Shown in pieces: positions 16,166 to 23,808 of a DNA stretch of 38,775 bases. Both the position numbers and the translations under genes were made by a program. How positions within the stretch are numbered: the first letter of the stretch is position 1; every line of letters begins with the position of its first letter. The notes beneath the pieces are model-generated. The model saw nothing but the letters and a program-made list of their open reading frames with translations. It searched no databases and was not told the DNA's origin. Origin of the DNA: an uncultured Porphyromonadaceae bacterium (lineage in GTDB: Bacteria > Bacteroidota > Bacteroidia > Bacteroidales > Barnesiellaceae_A); assembly GCA_900542255.1 (NCBI GenBank), contig UQMR01000016.1, forward strand, positions 1-38,775, read 5' to 3'.

Positions 16166-16241
16166 TACGATAGAATATATAATGGTGTTCTACAAATATC
16201 TTAGTTTGAGGTATTGTTTGGTTTCTATCGTGAAAACCGTA

Positions 16242-16249
16242 CAAAGTTA
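16242..16249 (-). promoter_or_regulatory. Putative -7 box for carA-carB
   Basis: On the minus strand TAACTTTG matches TAnnTTTG. The nearest TTTG upstream (16278-16275) is 25 bases away, a little too far, so the -33 element is weak or different. The leader would be about 70 bases. Confidence 0.5.
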
Positions 16250-16370
16250 GTAATTTTATGGCAGGCAGCAGTCTCAAATGTATGCTTTTGAGAAAAAAAA
16301 TGCCAAGAGGGGTGTGCCGTGGCATGCATCAGAGCCTTGTTGAAGAACAAAAACAAAATAATATAAAAAA

Positions 16371-16526
16371 ATGTGCATCAAAATCATGGTTGTTTCTGCA
16401 CTTTTGCTTACCTTTGCGTCGTTTTCAAAGGCAAAAGGTAATGTTTAGTAACTCACCCCGGATACGCCACTCGATTTCGAGTATGCTCTTGTTTTTTACA
16501 AGGGAGATTACGACAGCTATATGTAG
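16371..16526 (+). pseudogene. Small secreted-peptide frame interrupted by two stop codons
   Basis: ATG at 16371, after an A-rich leader, opens a 25-codon frame that reads like a signal peptide: M-C-I-K-I-M, then V-V-S-A-L-L-L-T-F-A-S-F-S, then K-A-K-G-N-V. TAG and TAA follow directly (16446-16451). The same frame then continues for 24 more codons (L-T-P-D-T-P-L-D-F-E-Y, then A-L-V-F-Y-K-G-D-Y-D-S-Y-M) to a TAG that overlaps the first base pairs of a perfect terminator. The whole 52-codon block looks like a small exported protein broken by paired stops. A TACCTTTG at 16409-16416 inside it could instead be a promoter of a short RNA. I cannot name a family. Confidence 0.45.
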
Positions 16527-16556
16527 AGCCGCGGCATGCCGCGGCTCTGTCTTTTT
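16525..16556 (+). terminator. Perfect palindromic terminator
   Basis: A 24-base perfect palindrome (16525-16548; arms AGAGCCGCGGCA and its complement) is followed by GTCTTTTTGG. It directly follows the last TAG of the broken small frame, so it terminates that rightward transcript before dapF. Confidence 0.82.
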
Positions 16557-16672
16557 GGTTAGGTAGGCTGGACGACATAGCGAATAAAGCCCGACCCGAC
16601 TGAAAGGTCCCTGTTTTTCTATTGGCGAACGACACTGGTAATCGGGGGTGAATAATCGTAAAAAGCGAAGTC

Positions 16673-17506
16673 ATGAAATTTACCAAAATGCAAGGAGCCG
16701 GCAACGACTACATTTATATAAACGGCTTTGAAGCTATTCCGCCGCATCTCTCCTCGCTGGCTGTGAAAATGAGCGACCGGCATTTCGGAGTAGGTTCTGA
16801 CGGGCTGGTGATGATAGTTCCCTCTAAGACTTGCGATTTCGGTATGCGTATGTTTAATGCCGATGGTACCGAAGCCGAGATGTGCGGTAACGCAGCCCGG
16901 TGTGTAGGCAAGTATCTGTATGACCACGGGATGACCGATAAAACAGAATTGACCCTCGAAACCCTGGCGGGTGTCAAGCGGATATATCTTACTGTTGCCC
17001 ACGGGCGGGTGACGTCGGTAAAGGTCGATATGGGCGAGCCGCGGTTATTGCCGGGCGACCTCCCCGTATTGCTGCCCGGCGACCGTGTCGTAGCGCAGCC
17101 CATAGAGGTGTGCGGGCATCGTTTCTCTATGACTTGTGTCTCTATGGGAAACCCCCATGCGGTGATTTTCCTCGATGATTTGCAGGCATACGACCTTCAT
17201 GCCATAGGCCGTGCCATAGAGCATCATGAGCTATTCCCGCGCCGTACGAATGTAGAGTTTGTCAAAGTGCTCGCTCCCGATGTGTTGCAAATGCGAGTAT
17301 GGGAGCGCGGTGCGGGCGAGACACTGGCCTGCGGTACGGGAGCATGCGCTTCGTTGGTAGCAGCCGTCTTGAACGACCGTTCGCGCAGGGCCGCCACGCT
17401 CCGGCTGGTGGGAGGCGACTTGCAGATAGAGTGGGACGAAACCTCGAACCACGTATTTATGACAGGCGATGCCGTTACCGTATTTGAGGGAACATGGTTG
17501 GAATAA
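16673..17506 (+). CDS. dapF: Diaminopimelate epimerase
   Basis: DapF converts LL- to meso-diaminopimelate, the precursor of lysine and of the peptidoglycan cross-link. The 277-residue length is typical. Both catalytic cysteines are present: C71 in E-M-C-G-N-A-A-R-C and C220 in [10 protein letters not shown]. The N-terminal [11 protein letters not shown] motif and M-G-N-P-H-A are also standard. It is followed after 16 bases by dapL, which acts just before it in the pathway. I see no TAnnTTTG promoter in the 120 bases between the upstream terminator and the ATG, so its promoter is unresolved. Confidence 0.97.
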   Translation: MKFTKMQGAGNDYIYINGFEAIPPHLSSLAVKMSDRHFGVGSDGLVMIVPSKTCDFGMRMFNADGTEAEMCGNAARCVGKYLYDHGMTDKTELTLETLAGVKRIYLTVAHGRVTSVKVDMGEPRLLPGDLPVLLPGDRVVAQPIEVCGHRFSMTCVSMGNPHAVIFLDDLQAYDLHAIGRAIEHHELFPRRTNVEFVKVLAPDVLQMRVWERGAGETLACGTGACASLVAAVLNDRSRRAATLRLVGGDLQIEWDETSNHVFMTGDAVTVFEGTWLE

Positions 17507-17522
17507 TAAAGAAGAGACTACA

Positions 17523-18755
17523 ATGGCACATATAAATAATAGATTTCTCGATTTGCCCGGCAGCTACTTGTTTTCAGAGATAGCGCAACGGGTTTCGCAC
17601 TATATGTCGCAGCATAAGGGCGAGCGCATCATACGCCTCGGTATAGGAGATGTTACGCAGCCGTTGACTCCGGCTGTGATAGCGGCCTTGCATAAGGCGG
17701 TAGATGAGATGGGGCATGCCGAAACGTTCCGTGGGTACGGCCCCGAGCAAGGATACGAGTTCTTGCGCGAAACGGTGGTGGAAAATGATTATCGCCGCCG
17801 CGGTATAGAGATGGCTGCCGATGAAATCTTTATAAGTGATGGAGCCAAAAGCGACACGGGTAATTTCGGCGATATTTTGAGCCTTGGCAATCGGGTGGCT
17901 GTTACCGACCCGGTATATCCCGTATATGTCGACAGTAACGCCATGGCAGGCCGGGCCGGGAGCTATCTTGCCGAGGGCAGGTGGAGCCGCATGATATATT
18001 TGCCCTGTACGGCAGAGAACGACTTTGTGCCGGCATTGCCTGTCGAGCGCCCCGACATGATATACCTGTGTTATCCTAATAACCCCACCGGTACGGTGCT
18101 TACCCGTGCGCAGCTCAAAGCGTGGGTCGATTATGCCCTCAGCAACGATGCGCTTATATTGTTCGACTCGGCCTATGAGGCTTTTATCCGCAACGACGAT
18201 ATCCCGCATAGCATATATGAGATAGAGGGAGCCCGGCAGGTTGCCATAGAGTTCCGCAGCTTCTCGAAGACGGCCGGTTTCACAGGGCTGCGTTGCGGCT
18301 ATACGGTTGTGCCCCATGAGGTGTGTGCCCGAGACGAGAAGGGTGCGAAAGTACCCCTTGGCGCTTTGTGGAATCGCCGCCAATGCACAAAATTCAACGG
18401 TGTGCCCTACATCGTACAGCGGGCTGCCCAAGCCGTATTCTCGCCCGATGGCATGCGTGAGACACGTAGCCTCACAGACTATTACATGCGCAATGCGGCA
18501 CTTATACGCACCAACCTGCAAGCCGCCGGTCTGCAAGTATATGGCGGAGAAAATGCCCCCTATATATGGGTGAAAGCTCCCGCAGGAATGACTTCGTGGA
18601 ATTTCTTCGACAGGCTTCTCTCAGAATGCAATATCGTGGGCACGCCCGGCTCGGGTTTCGGTCCGTCGGGCGAAGGATATCTGCGGCTTACGGCATTCGG
18701 AAGCCATGAGGATACGCTCGAAGCCGTGGAACGCATCGGAAACTGGAAATTATGA
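17523..18755 (+). CDS. dapL: LL-diaminopimelate aminotransferase
   Basis: DapL transfers an amino group from glutamate to tetrahydrodipicolinate, giving LL-DAP in one step and bypassing the succinylase or acetylase routes. The start at 17523 (M-A-H-I-N-N-R-F) gives 410 residues, the usual family length; the frame also runs 18 codons further up, into dapF. PLP residues are visible: [17 protein letters not shown], and the Schiff-base K249 in [12 protein letters not shown]. With dapF downstream in the pathway and upstream on the DNA, the pair forms a lysine/cell-wall unit. Confidence 0.97.
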   Translation: MAHINNRFLDLPGSYLFSEIAQRVSHYMSQHKGERIIRLGIGDVTQPLTPAVIAALHKAVDEMGHAETFRGYGPEQGYEFLRETVVENDYRRRGIEMAADEIFISDGAKSDTGNFGDILSLGNRVAVTDPVYPVYVDSNAMAGRAGSYLAEGRWSRMIYLPCTAENDFVPALPVERPDMIYLCYPNNPTGTVLTRAQLKAWVDYALSNDALILFDSAYEAFIRNDDIPHSIYEIEGARQVAIEFRSFSKTAGFTGLRCGYTVVPHEVCARDEKGAKVPLGALWNRRQCTKFNGVPYIVQRAAQAVFSPDGMRETRSLTDYYMRNAALIRTNLQAAGLQVYGGENAPYIWVKAPAGMTSWNFFDRLLSECNIVGTPGSGFGPSGEGYLRLTAFGSHEDTLEAVERIGNWKL

Positions 18756-18801
18756 AATAGCAAATATCACCTATCACCTATAACAAATATCTTTATTTAC
18801 A
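18756..18801 (+). repeat. Short direct repeats in the dapL-glnN gap
   Basis: CAAATATC occurs at 18761-18768 and 18784-18791, and between them TCACCTA is repeated in tandem. The arrangement sits within 40 bases of the glnN start codon. It may be a binding site or chance in an AT-rich gap. Confidence 0.3.
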
Positions 18802-20985
18802 ATGTTACGATTCAAAGCAGTAGAAGAGACTTTCGGTAGAAAACCGGTAGAAGTCCCAGAACCGCAAGGACGGCCTTCTGATTATTATGGCGAGTATGTC
18901 TTCAATCGCGAGAAGATGTTCAAGTACCTGCCTAAAAAAACGTATGACGCCTTGGTAGATGCCATTGACAACCAGAAAGCGTTGAGTCGCGAAGTGGCCG
19001 ACGGCGTAGCCGAAGGCATGAAACAATGGGCGATAGATATGGGTGTAACCCACTATACGCACTGGTTCCAGCCGCTTACCGATGGTACAGCCGAGAAACA
19101 TGATGGTTTTATCGAGCACGACGGTAAGGGCGGTATTGTAGAAGAGTTCAGCGGCAAGCTGCTCATACAGCAAGAGCCCGACGCATCGAGTTTCCCCAGC
19201 GGCGGTATACGCAGTACCTTCGAAGCCCGCGGTTACTCGGCATGGGATATTTCGTCGCCTGCATTTATCCTCAACAAGACATTGTGTATTCCTACGATAT
19301 TCATTTCATACACGGGAGAGTCGCTCGATTATAAGACACCGCTGCTGAAAGCCCTCAACAGTGTCAACAAGGCAGCTACTGCCGTGTGCCAATACTTCGA
19401 TGAGAATGTAAAGAAAGTATATGCCTACCTCGGCTGGGAGCAGGAGTATTTCCTCGTAGACGAGGCGTTGTATAGTTCCCGTGCCGACCTGATGCTTACC
19501 GGGCGTACGCTTATGGGACACGAGAGCGCCAAGAACCAACAGCTCGAAGACCACTACTTCGGTTCGATACCGATGCGTGTAGAGGCCTTTATGCGCGAGC
19601 TCGAAATAGAGTGCCACAAGCTGGGAATACCTTGCAAGACCCGTCACAACGAGGTGGCCCCCAACCAATTCGAGGTGGCTCCCATATATGAGGAGGTGAA
19701 TTTGGCCAACGACCATAACCTGCTCTTGATGAATGTCATGGATATGGTGGCTCGCAGACACAACTTCCGTGTGCTCCTGCATGAAAAACCGTTCAAGGGC
19801 ATCAATGGCTCGGGCAAGCACAACAACTGGTCGCTGGGTACCGATACCGGCGTGCAGCTCTTTGCCCCCGGCAAAACGCCGAAGTCGAACTTGCAGTTCC
19901 TTACATTTATAGCCAATGTGATGGCAGCTGTGTATAAGTATAACGGGTTACTGAAAGCAAGTATCATTTCGGCAACCAACCAACACCGCCTTGGAGCCAA
20001 CGAAGCACCGCCAGCCATTATATCAATCTTCCTCGGGAAGCAAATCGGCGAGTTGGTCGATAAGATGGCGAAGCTCCCCTCGAAAGACCTGCTCAATATC
20101 TCGTACAAGAATGCTTTGAGCCTTGATATTGTGCAAGTGCCCGACCTTATGCTCGACAATACCGACCGCAACCGTACGTCGCCCTTCGCTTTTACCGGTA
20201 ACCGCTTCGAGTTCCGCGCCGTTGGTTCGTCGGCCAACTGTGCCTCGGCAATGATTGCCCTCAATGCTGCCGTGGCTTGCCAATTGATGGAGTTCAAAGA
20301 GGCCGTAGACGCCCGCATCGAAGCCGGCGAAGCCCAAGAGACCGCCATACTCGGCGAGGTGCAGAAACTGCTTATAGAGAGCCAGCCTATACACTTCGAC
20401 GGCAACGGATATAGCGATGAGTGGAAAGCCGAGGCTGCTGCTCGCGGTCTCGATTGCGAGACCAGTGCGCCGCTTATGTATGACAACTATCTCAAACCCG
20501 AGACAGTGGCAATGTTCAAGAAAGCCGGCGTAATGACCTCGACCGAGCTTGCCGCACGCAACGAGGTGAAATGGGAGCTCTTTACCAAAAAAATACAGAT
20601 TGAGGCACGTGTATTGGGAGACTTGGCCATCAATCATATCATACCGGTAGCCACCCGATACCAATCGGTATTGATTGATAATGTGTTCAAGATAAAAAGC
20701 CTTTTCCCGGCCGAGAAGAGCGAGATTATAGCCAACCAGGATATGGAGGAGATAGAGAAGATAGCCTCGCACATGCTCATCATCAAGGAAGAGGTAGCCG
20801 CCATGGTAGATGCCCGCAAGGTAGCCAATAAGATAGAAGACGAGCGCGAAAAGGCTATCGCATACCACGACAATGTAGCTCCCTATATGGAAAAGATACG
20901 TTATCATATAGACAAGCTCGAGCTGATGGTCGATAACGAAATGTGGCCTTTGCCCAAATATCGTGAGTTGCTCTTTATCCGCTGA
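18802..20985 (+). CDS. glnN: Glutamine synthetase type III
   Basis: This ATP-dependent enzyme makes glutamine from glutamate and ammonia. At 727 residues it is of the large type III (GlnN) class first known from Bacteroides, not the ~470-residue type I. Visible landmarks are V-P-E-P-Q-G-R-P-S-D-Y-Y-G near the N-terminus, the catalytic region with S-F-P-S-G-G-I-R-S-T-F-E-A-R-G-Y, Y-L-G-W-E-Q-E-Y-F, and N-G-S-G-K-H-N-N-W-S, and then E-A-P-P-A-I-I-S-I-F. It starts 46 bases after dapL; that gap has two copies of CAAATATC. It may be read with dapF-dapL, with further control possible in the gap. Confidence 0.97.
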   Translation: MLRFKAVEETFGRKPVEVPEPQGRPSDYYGEYVFNREKMFKYLPKKTYDALVDAIDNQKALSREVADGVAEGMKQWAIDMGVTHYTHWFQPLTDGTAEKHDGFIEHDGKGGIVEEFSGKLLIQQEPDASSFPSGGIRSTFEARGYSAWDISSPAFILNKTLCIPTIFISYTGESLDYKTPLLKALNSVNKAATAVCQYFDENVKKVYAYLGWEQEYFLVDEALYSSRADLMLTGRTLMGHESAKNQQLEDHYFGSIPMRVEAFMRELEIECHKLGIPCKTRHNEVAPNQFEVAPIYEEVNLANDHNLLLMNVMDMVARRHNFRVLLHEKPFKGINGSGKHNNWSLGTDTGVQLFAPGKTPKSNLQFLTFIANVMAAVYKYNGLLKASIISATNQHRLGANEAPPAIISIFLGKQIGELVDKMAKLPSKDLLNISYKNALSLDIVQVPDLMLDNTDRNRTSPFAFTGNRFEFRAVGSSANCASAMIALNAAVACQLMEFKEAVDARIEAGEAQETAILGEVQKLLIESQPIHFDGNGYSDEWKAEAAARGLDCETSAPLMYDNYLKPETVAMFKKAGVMTSTELAARNEVKWELFTKKIQIEARVLGDLAINHIIPVATRYQSVLIDNVFKIKSLFPAEKSEIIANQDMEEIEKIASHMLIIKEEVAAMVDARKVANKIEDEREKAIAYHDNVAPYMEKIRYHIDKLELMVDNEMWPLPKYRELLFIR

Positions 20986-21177
20986 TAAAGAGACCTGTCG
21001 CAAAATCTCATGCGAGGGTGTGCCGGAGAGAGTCGGGCACACCCTCGTGTGGTATACGGGCCGTGTCGTTGTCGCCTGTTCTCACGGTTTTGTATGCAGG
21101 ATTTACGCAGCAGCCAAAATGCGAAATTTGCGATGCAAAAAGTGGGGCGGTTATTTCGACATGCCGAAATAATACAC

Positions 21178-21185
21178 TACTTTTG
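21178..21185 (+). promoter_or_regulatory. Putative -7 box for the purF-like gene
   Basis: TACTTTTG fits TAnnTTTG and lies 32 bases before the ATG at 21217. The expected -33 position holds TTTC in TTATTTCG, a near match. Together these favour the downstream start codon over the longer frame. Confidence 0.6.
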
Positions 21186-21216
21186 CATATCATTCAATAC
21201 AGCAAAATACAGCAAC

Positions 21217-23106
21217 ATGTTAGAGCCTCTCAAACACGAATGCGGCATTGCTTTGGTTCGCTTGCTCAAACCGCTTTCGTACTACAAAGAGAAATATGGT
21301 ACCTATATGTATGGTCTCAATAAATTGATGCTGCTCATGGAGAAGCAGCACAATAGGGGGCAAGAAGGTGCCGGATTGTCGTGTGTAAAACTTCATGCTC
21401 GGCCGGCCGAGGAGTTTATCTATCGTGAGCGAGCCCTGGGCACAAATGCCATACAGGAAATCTTCGATAGAGTGCAGAAAACCATTATGCAGACTCCGCA
21501 TGACGACACCGATATAGAGTGGATAGAAAAACACCTTCCCTTTGTAGGTGAGATATACATGGGGCATTTGCGTTATAGCACAACCGGCAAGACCGGGTTG
21601 TCGTATGTGCATCCCTTCCTGCGCCGCAACAACTGGCGGTCGCAGAATCTGTTGCTTTGCGGCAACTTCAACATGACAAATGTAGATGAGATATTCAACC
21701 ATATCGTATCGCAAGGCCAGCACCCTCGTTTCTATGCGGATACGTTCATCATCTTGGAGCAGATAGGACATGCGCTCGATATGGAGAATCGCAGGTTGTA
21801 TGAGAAATTCAGAGGCGAGGGGCACGAGGGGTGCATCTCGGATTTGATAGAAGACAACCTCGATATACCCCGTATCCTCAAATCGACAGCCCCCTATTGG
21901 GATGGTGGTTATGTGATATGCGGGCAGACGGGCAGCGGCGATATGTTTGCATTCCGCGACCCCCGTGGTATCCGTCCGGCTTTTTATTACCAAGACGACG
22001 AGATTGTAGTCATAGCTTCGGAGCGTCCCGTGATACAAACCGTCATGAATATCTCTGCCGATGCCGTACACGAGTTGAATCCCGGGCAGAGTATCATTGT
22101 GTCGAAACGCGGCAACGTGGCTCTGGAACAGATTCTCGAACCCCTCAATTACAGCGCTTGCTCGTTTGAGCGCATCTATTTTTCGCGAGGTAGCGACTGT
22201 GATATTTATCGCGAGCGCAAAATGCTGGGTAAACTTCTCTCTCCGGCTATCTTGCGCAGTATCGACTATGATTTGGAGCATACGGTCTTTTCGTTTATCC
22301 CCAATACGGCCGAGGTGGCATTCTACGGGATGTTGGAAAGCATGACGGAGTATCTCATCGGCAAGAAGATAGAGCTTTTGCAGCGTTACGAGGGGAATAT
22401 CCCCGAAGCTGACTTGCGGCGCATACTCTCTATGCGTGTACGCTCAGAGAAGGTGGCTATAAAAGATATAAAGCTGCGCACATTTATTGCCGAGAACGAT
22501 ACCCGCAACGACCTGGCGGCGCATGTCTATGACATCACATACGGCACGGTAGAGCCCTATGTAGATAATCTGGTGGTGATAGACGACAGTATCGTGCGGG
22601 GTACGACCTTGAAGCAGAGTATTATAAAGATACTCAATCGCTTGCACCCCAAGAAAATTGTCATCGTGTCGTCGTCGCCCCAAGTGCGTTACCCCGATTG
22701 CTATGGTATAGACATGTCGCGCATGGGCGAGTTTATTGCATTCAGGGCTGCTATGGAGTTGCTCGAAGAGCGCGGTATGGAGAATGTCATTGCCGATGTA
22801 TACAACAAGTCGCTGGCACAAAGAAACCTACCCAAAGAGCAGGTGGTAAACTACGTTCGCGAGATATATGCTCCATTTACGGCCGAAGAGATTTCGGAAA
22901 AGATAGCCTCTATGTTGTCGAGCGACGAAATAGAGTGTCCCATAGAGATTATATACCAAACCATCGACGGGCTGCATCAGGCCATACCCAACCATCCCGG
23001 CGACTGGTATTTTACAGGCAATTATCCTACACCCGGAGGCAATCGTCTGGTAAATAATGCCTTCCTTAATTATGTAGAGGGTGCCGACCATAAAAGGGTG
23101 TGCTGA
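21217..23106 (+). CDS. purF: Amidophosphoribosyltransferase (PurF-like), long form
   Basis: PurF makes phosphoribosylamine from PRPP and glutamine, the first step of purine synthesis. I start it at 21217, downstream of a -7 box; the frame runs open for 69 more codons that read like non-coding sequence. The N-terminal Ntn glutaminase uses C9 (K-H-E-C-G-I-A), which would need removal of an 8-residue propeptide. Q-H-N-R-G-Q-E-G-A-G is also present. The PRPP loop is V-I-D-D-S-I-V-R-G-T-T at 454-464. At 629 residues it is about 120 longer than E. coli PurF (505); the extra length is spread through the glutaminase region and the C-terminus. The DUF2461 gene starts 1 base after its stop. Confidence 0.9.
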   Translation: MLEPLKHECGIALVRLLKPLSYYKEKYGTYMYGLNKLMLLMEKQHNRGQEGAGLSCVKLHARPAEEFIYRERALGTNAIQEIFDRVQKTIMQTPHDDTDIEWIEKHLPFVGEIYMGHLRYSTTGKTGLSYVHPFLRRNNWRSQNLLLCGNFNMTNVDEIFNHIVSQGQHPRFYADTFIILEQIGHALDMENRRLYEKFRGEGHEGCISDLIEDNLDIPRILKSTAPYWDGGYVICGQTGSGDMFAFRDPRGIRPAFYYQDDEIVVIASERPVIQTVMNISADAVHELNPGQSIIVSKRGNVALEQILEPLNYSACSFERIYFSRGSDCDIYRERKMLGKLLSPAILRSIDYDLEHTVFSFIPNTAEVAFYGMLESMTEYLIGKKIELLQRYEGNIPEADLRRILSMRVRSEKVAIKDIKLRTFIAENDTRNDLAAHVYDITYGTVEPYVDNLVVIDDSIVRGTTLKQSIIKILNRLHPKKIVIVSSSPQVRYPDCYGIDMSRMGEFIAFRAAMELLEERGMENVIADVYNKSLAQRNLPKEQVVNYVREIYAPFTAEEISEKIASMLSSDEIECPIEIIYQTIDGLHQAIPNHPGDWYFTGNYPTPGGNRLVNNAFLNYVEGADHKRVC

Positions 23107-23107
23107 T

Positions 23108-23773
23108 ATGATGCGTGAGTTGCTTGATTTTCTGGTAGAGCTCAGTGCGCACAACAACCGCGATTGGTTTCATGAGCATAAAGCGCGATATGATGTGTTG
23201 CGAGCCGGCTTTGTCGATGATGTGCAACGCCTTATATCGCTTCTTGCCGTCGCAGACGAGGAGCTGAAAGGTTTGCAGTCGCAAGATTGCATATACCGCA
23301 TATATCGCGATATCCGTTTCTCGCCCGACAAGACGCCGTATAAAAGGTTCTTCTCGGCCTATATGGCGCGAGGCGGCAAGAAGAGTCCGCGCGCGGGATA
23401 TTACCTGCATGTAGAGCCCGGAAATGTGCTTTTGTGCGGCGGTATATGGTGCCCCGAGCCGCGTTTGCTGAAAGCCCTGCGGCAAGCTATTTACGACAAT
23501 CTCGACGAGTGGAACTCTATTGTAGAGGCCCCCGCATTTAAGGAGACCTATCCTGTATTTGATGGCGAGGTGCTTAAAACCGTGCCTCGGCCATTCCCCA
23601 AAGAGGGGGCTCATGCCCGGTGGATGATGCGGAAAGACTATACGGTGGTATGCCATCTGCCCGATGAGTTTCTCTTGCAGCAAGAGTGGGTAGAGGCTGT
23701 GGCGCAAAAACTGTTGTTGCTGAAACCCCTCAACGATTTCCTGAATTACACGGTCGACGAGCTTGCTTGCTGA
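23108..23773 (+). CDS. DUF2461 family protein
   Basis: The 221-residue cytosolic protein matches the DUF2461 pattern: L-S-A-H-N-N-R-D-W-F-H-E-H-K near the start, then D-I-R-F-S-P-D-K-T-P-Y-K-R-F-F-S and G-Y-Y-L-H-V-E-P-G. The family is widespread and uncharacterised. Start codons at 23108 and 23111 are both possible; the first leaves one base after the purF stop, indicating translational coupling. It converges on mutS2 with a gap of 35 bases. Confidence 0.9.
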   Translation: MMRELLDFLVELSAHNNRDWFHEHKARYDVLRAGFVDDVQRLISLLAVADEELKGLQSQDCIYRIYRDIRFSPDKTPYKRFFSAYMARGGKKSPRAGYYLHVEPGNVLLCGGIWCPEPRLLKALRQAIYDNLDEWNSIVEAPAFKETYPVFDGEVLKTVPRPFPKEGAHARWMMRKDYTVVCHLPDEFLLQQEWVEAVAQKLLLLKPLNDFLNYTVDELAC

Positions 23774-23808
23774 TTGCACGCGGTATGACCCTCCCCGGCA
23801 GGGGTGCG

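Noticed and set aside
16258..16566. 102-codon plus-strand frame across the small peptide region
   Set aside because: It runs through the terminator palindrome and lacks protein-like character; the alternative frame ending on the terminator is more coherent.
21010..21216. 69-residue upstream extension of the purF-like protein
   Set aside because: It lies before and over the TACTTTTG box, reads like untranslated DNA, and would bury the catalytic Cys far from the N-terminus.
23774..23808. Small GC-rich hairpin between the convergent DUF2461 and mutS2 genes
   Set aside because: Only four pairs (CCCC/GGGG) and no T-run on either strand; not enough for a terminator call.
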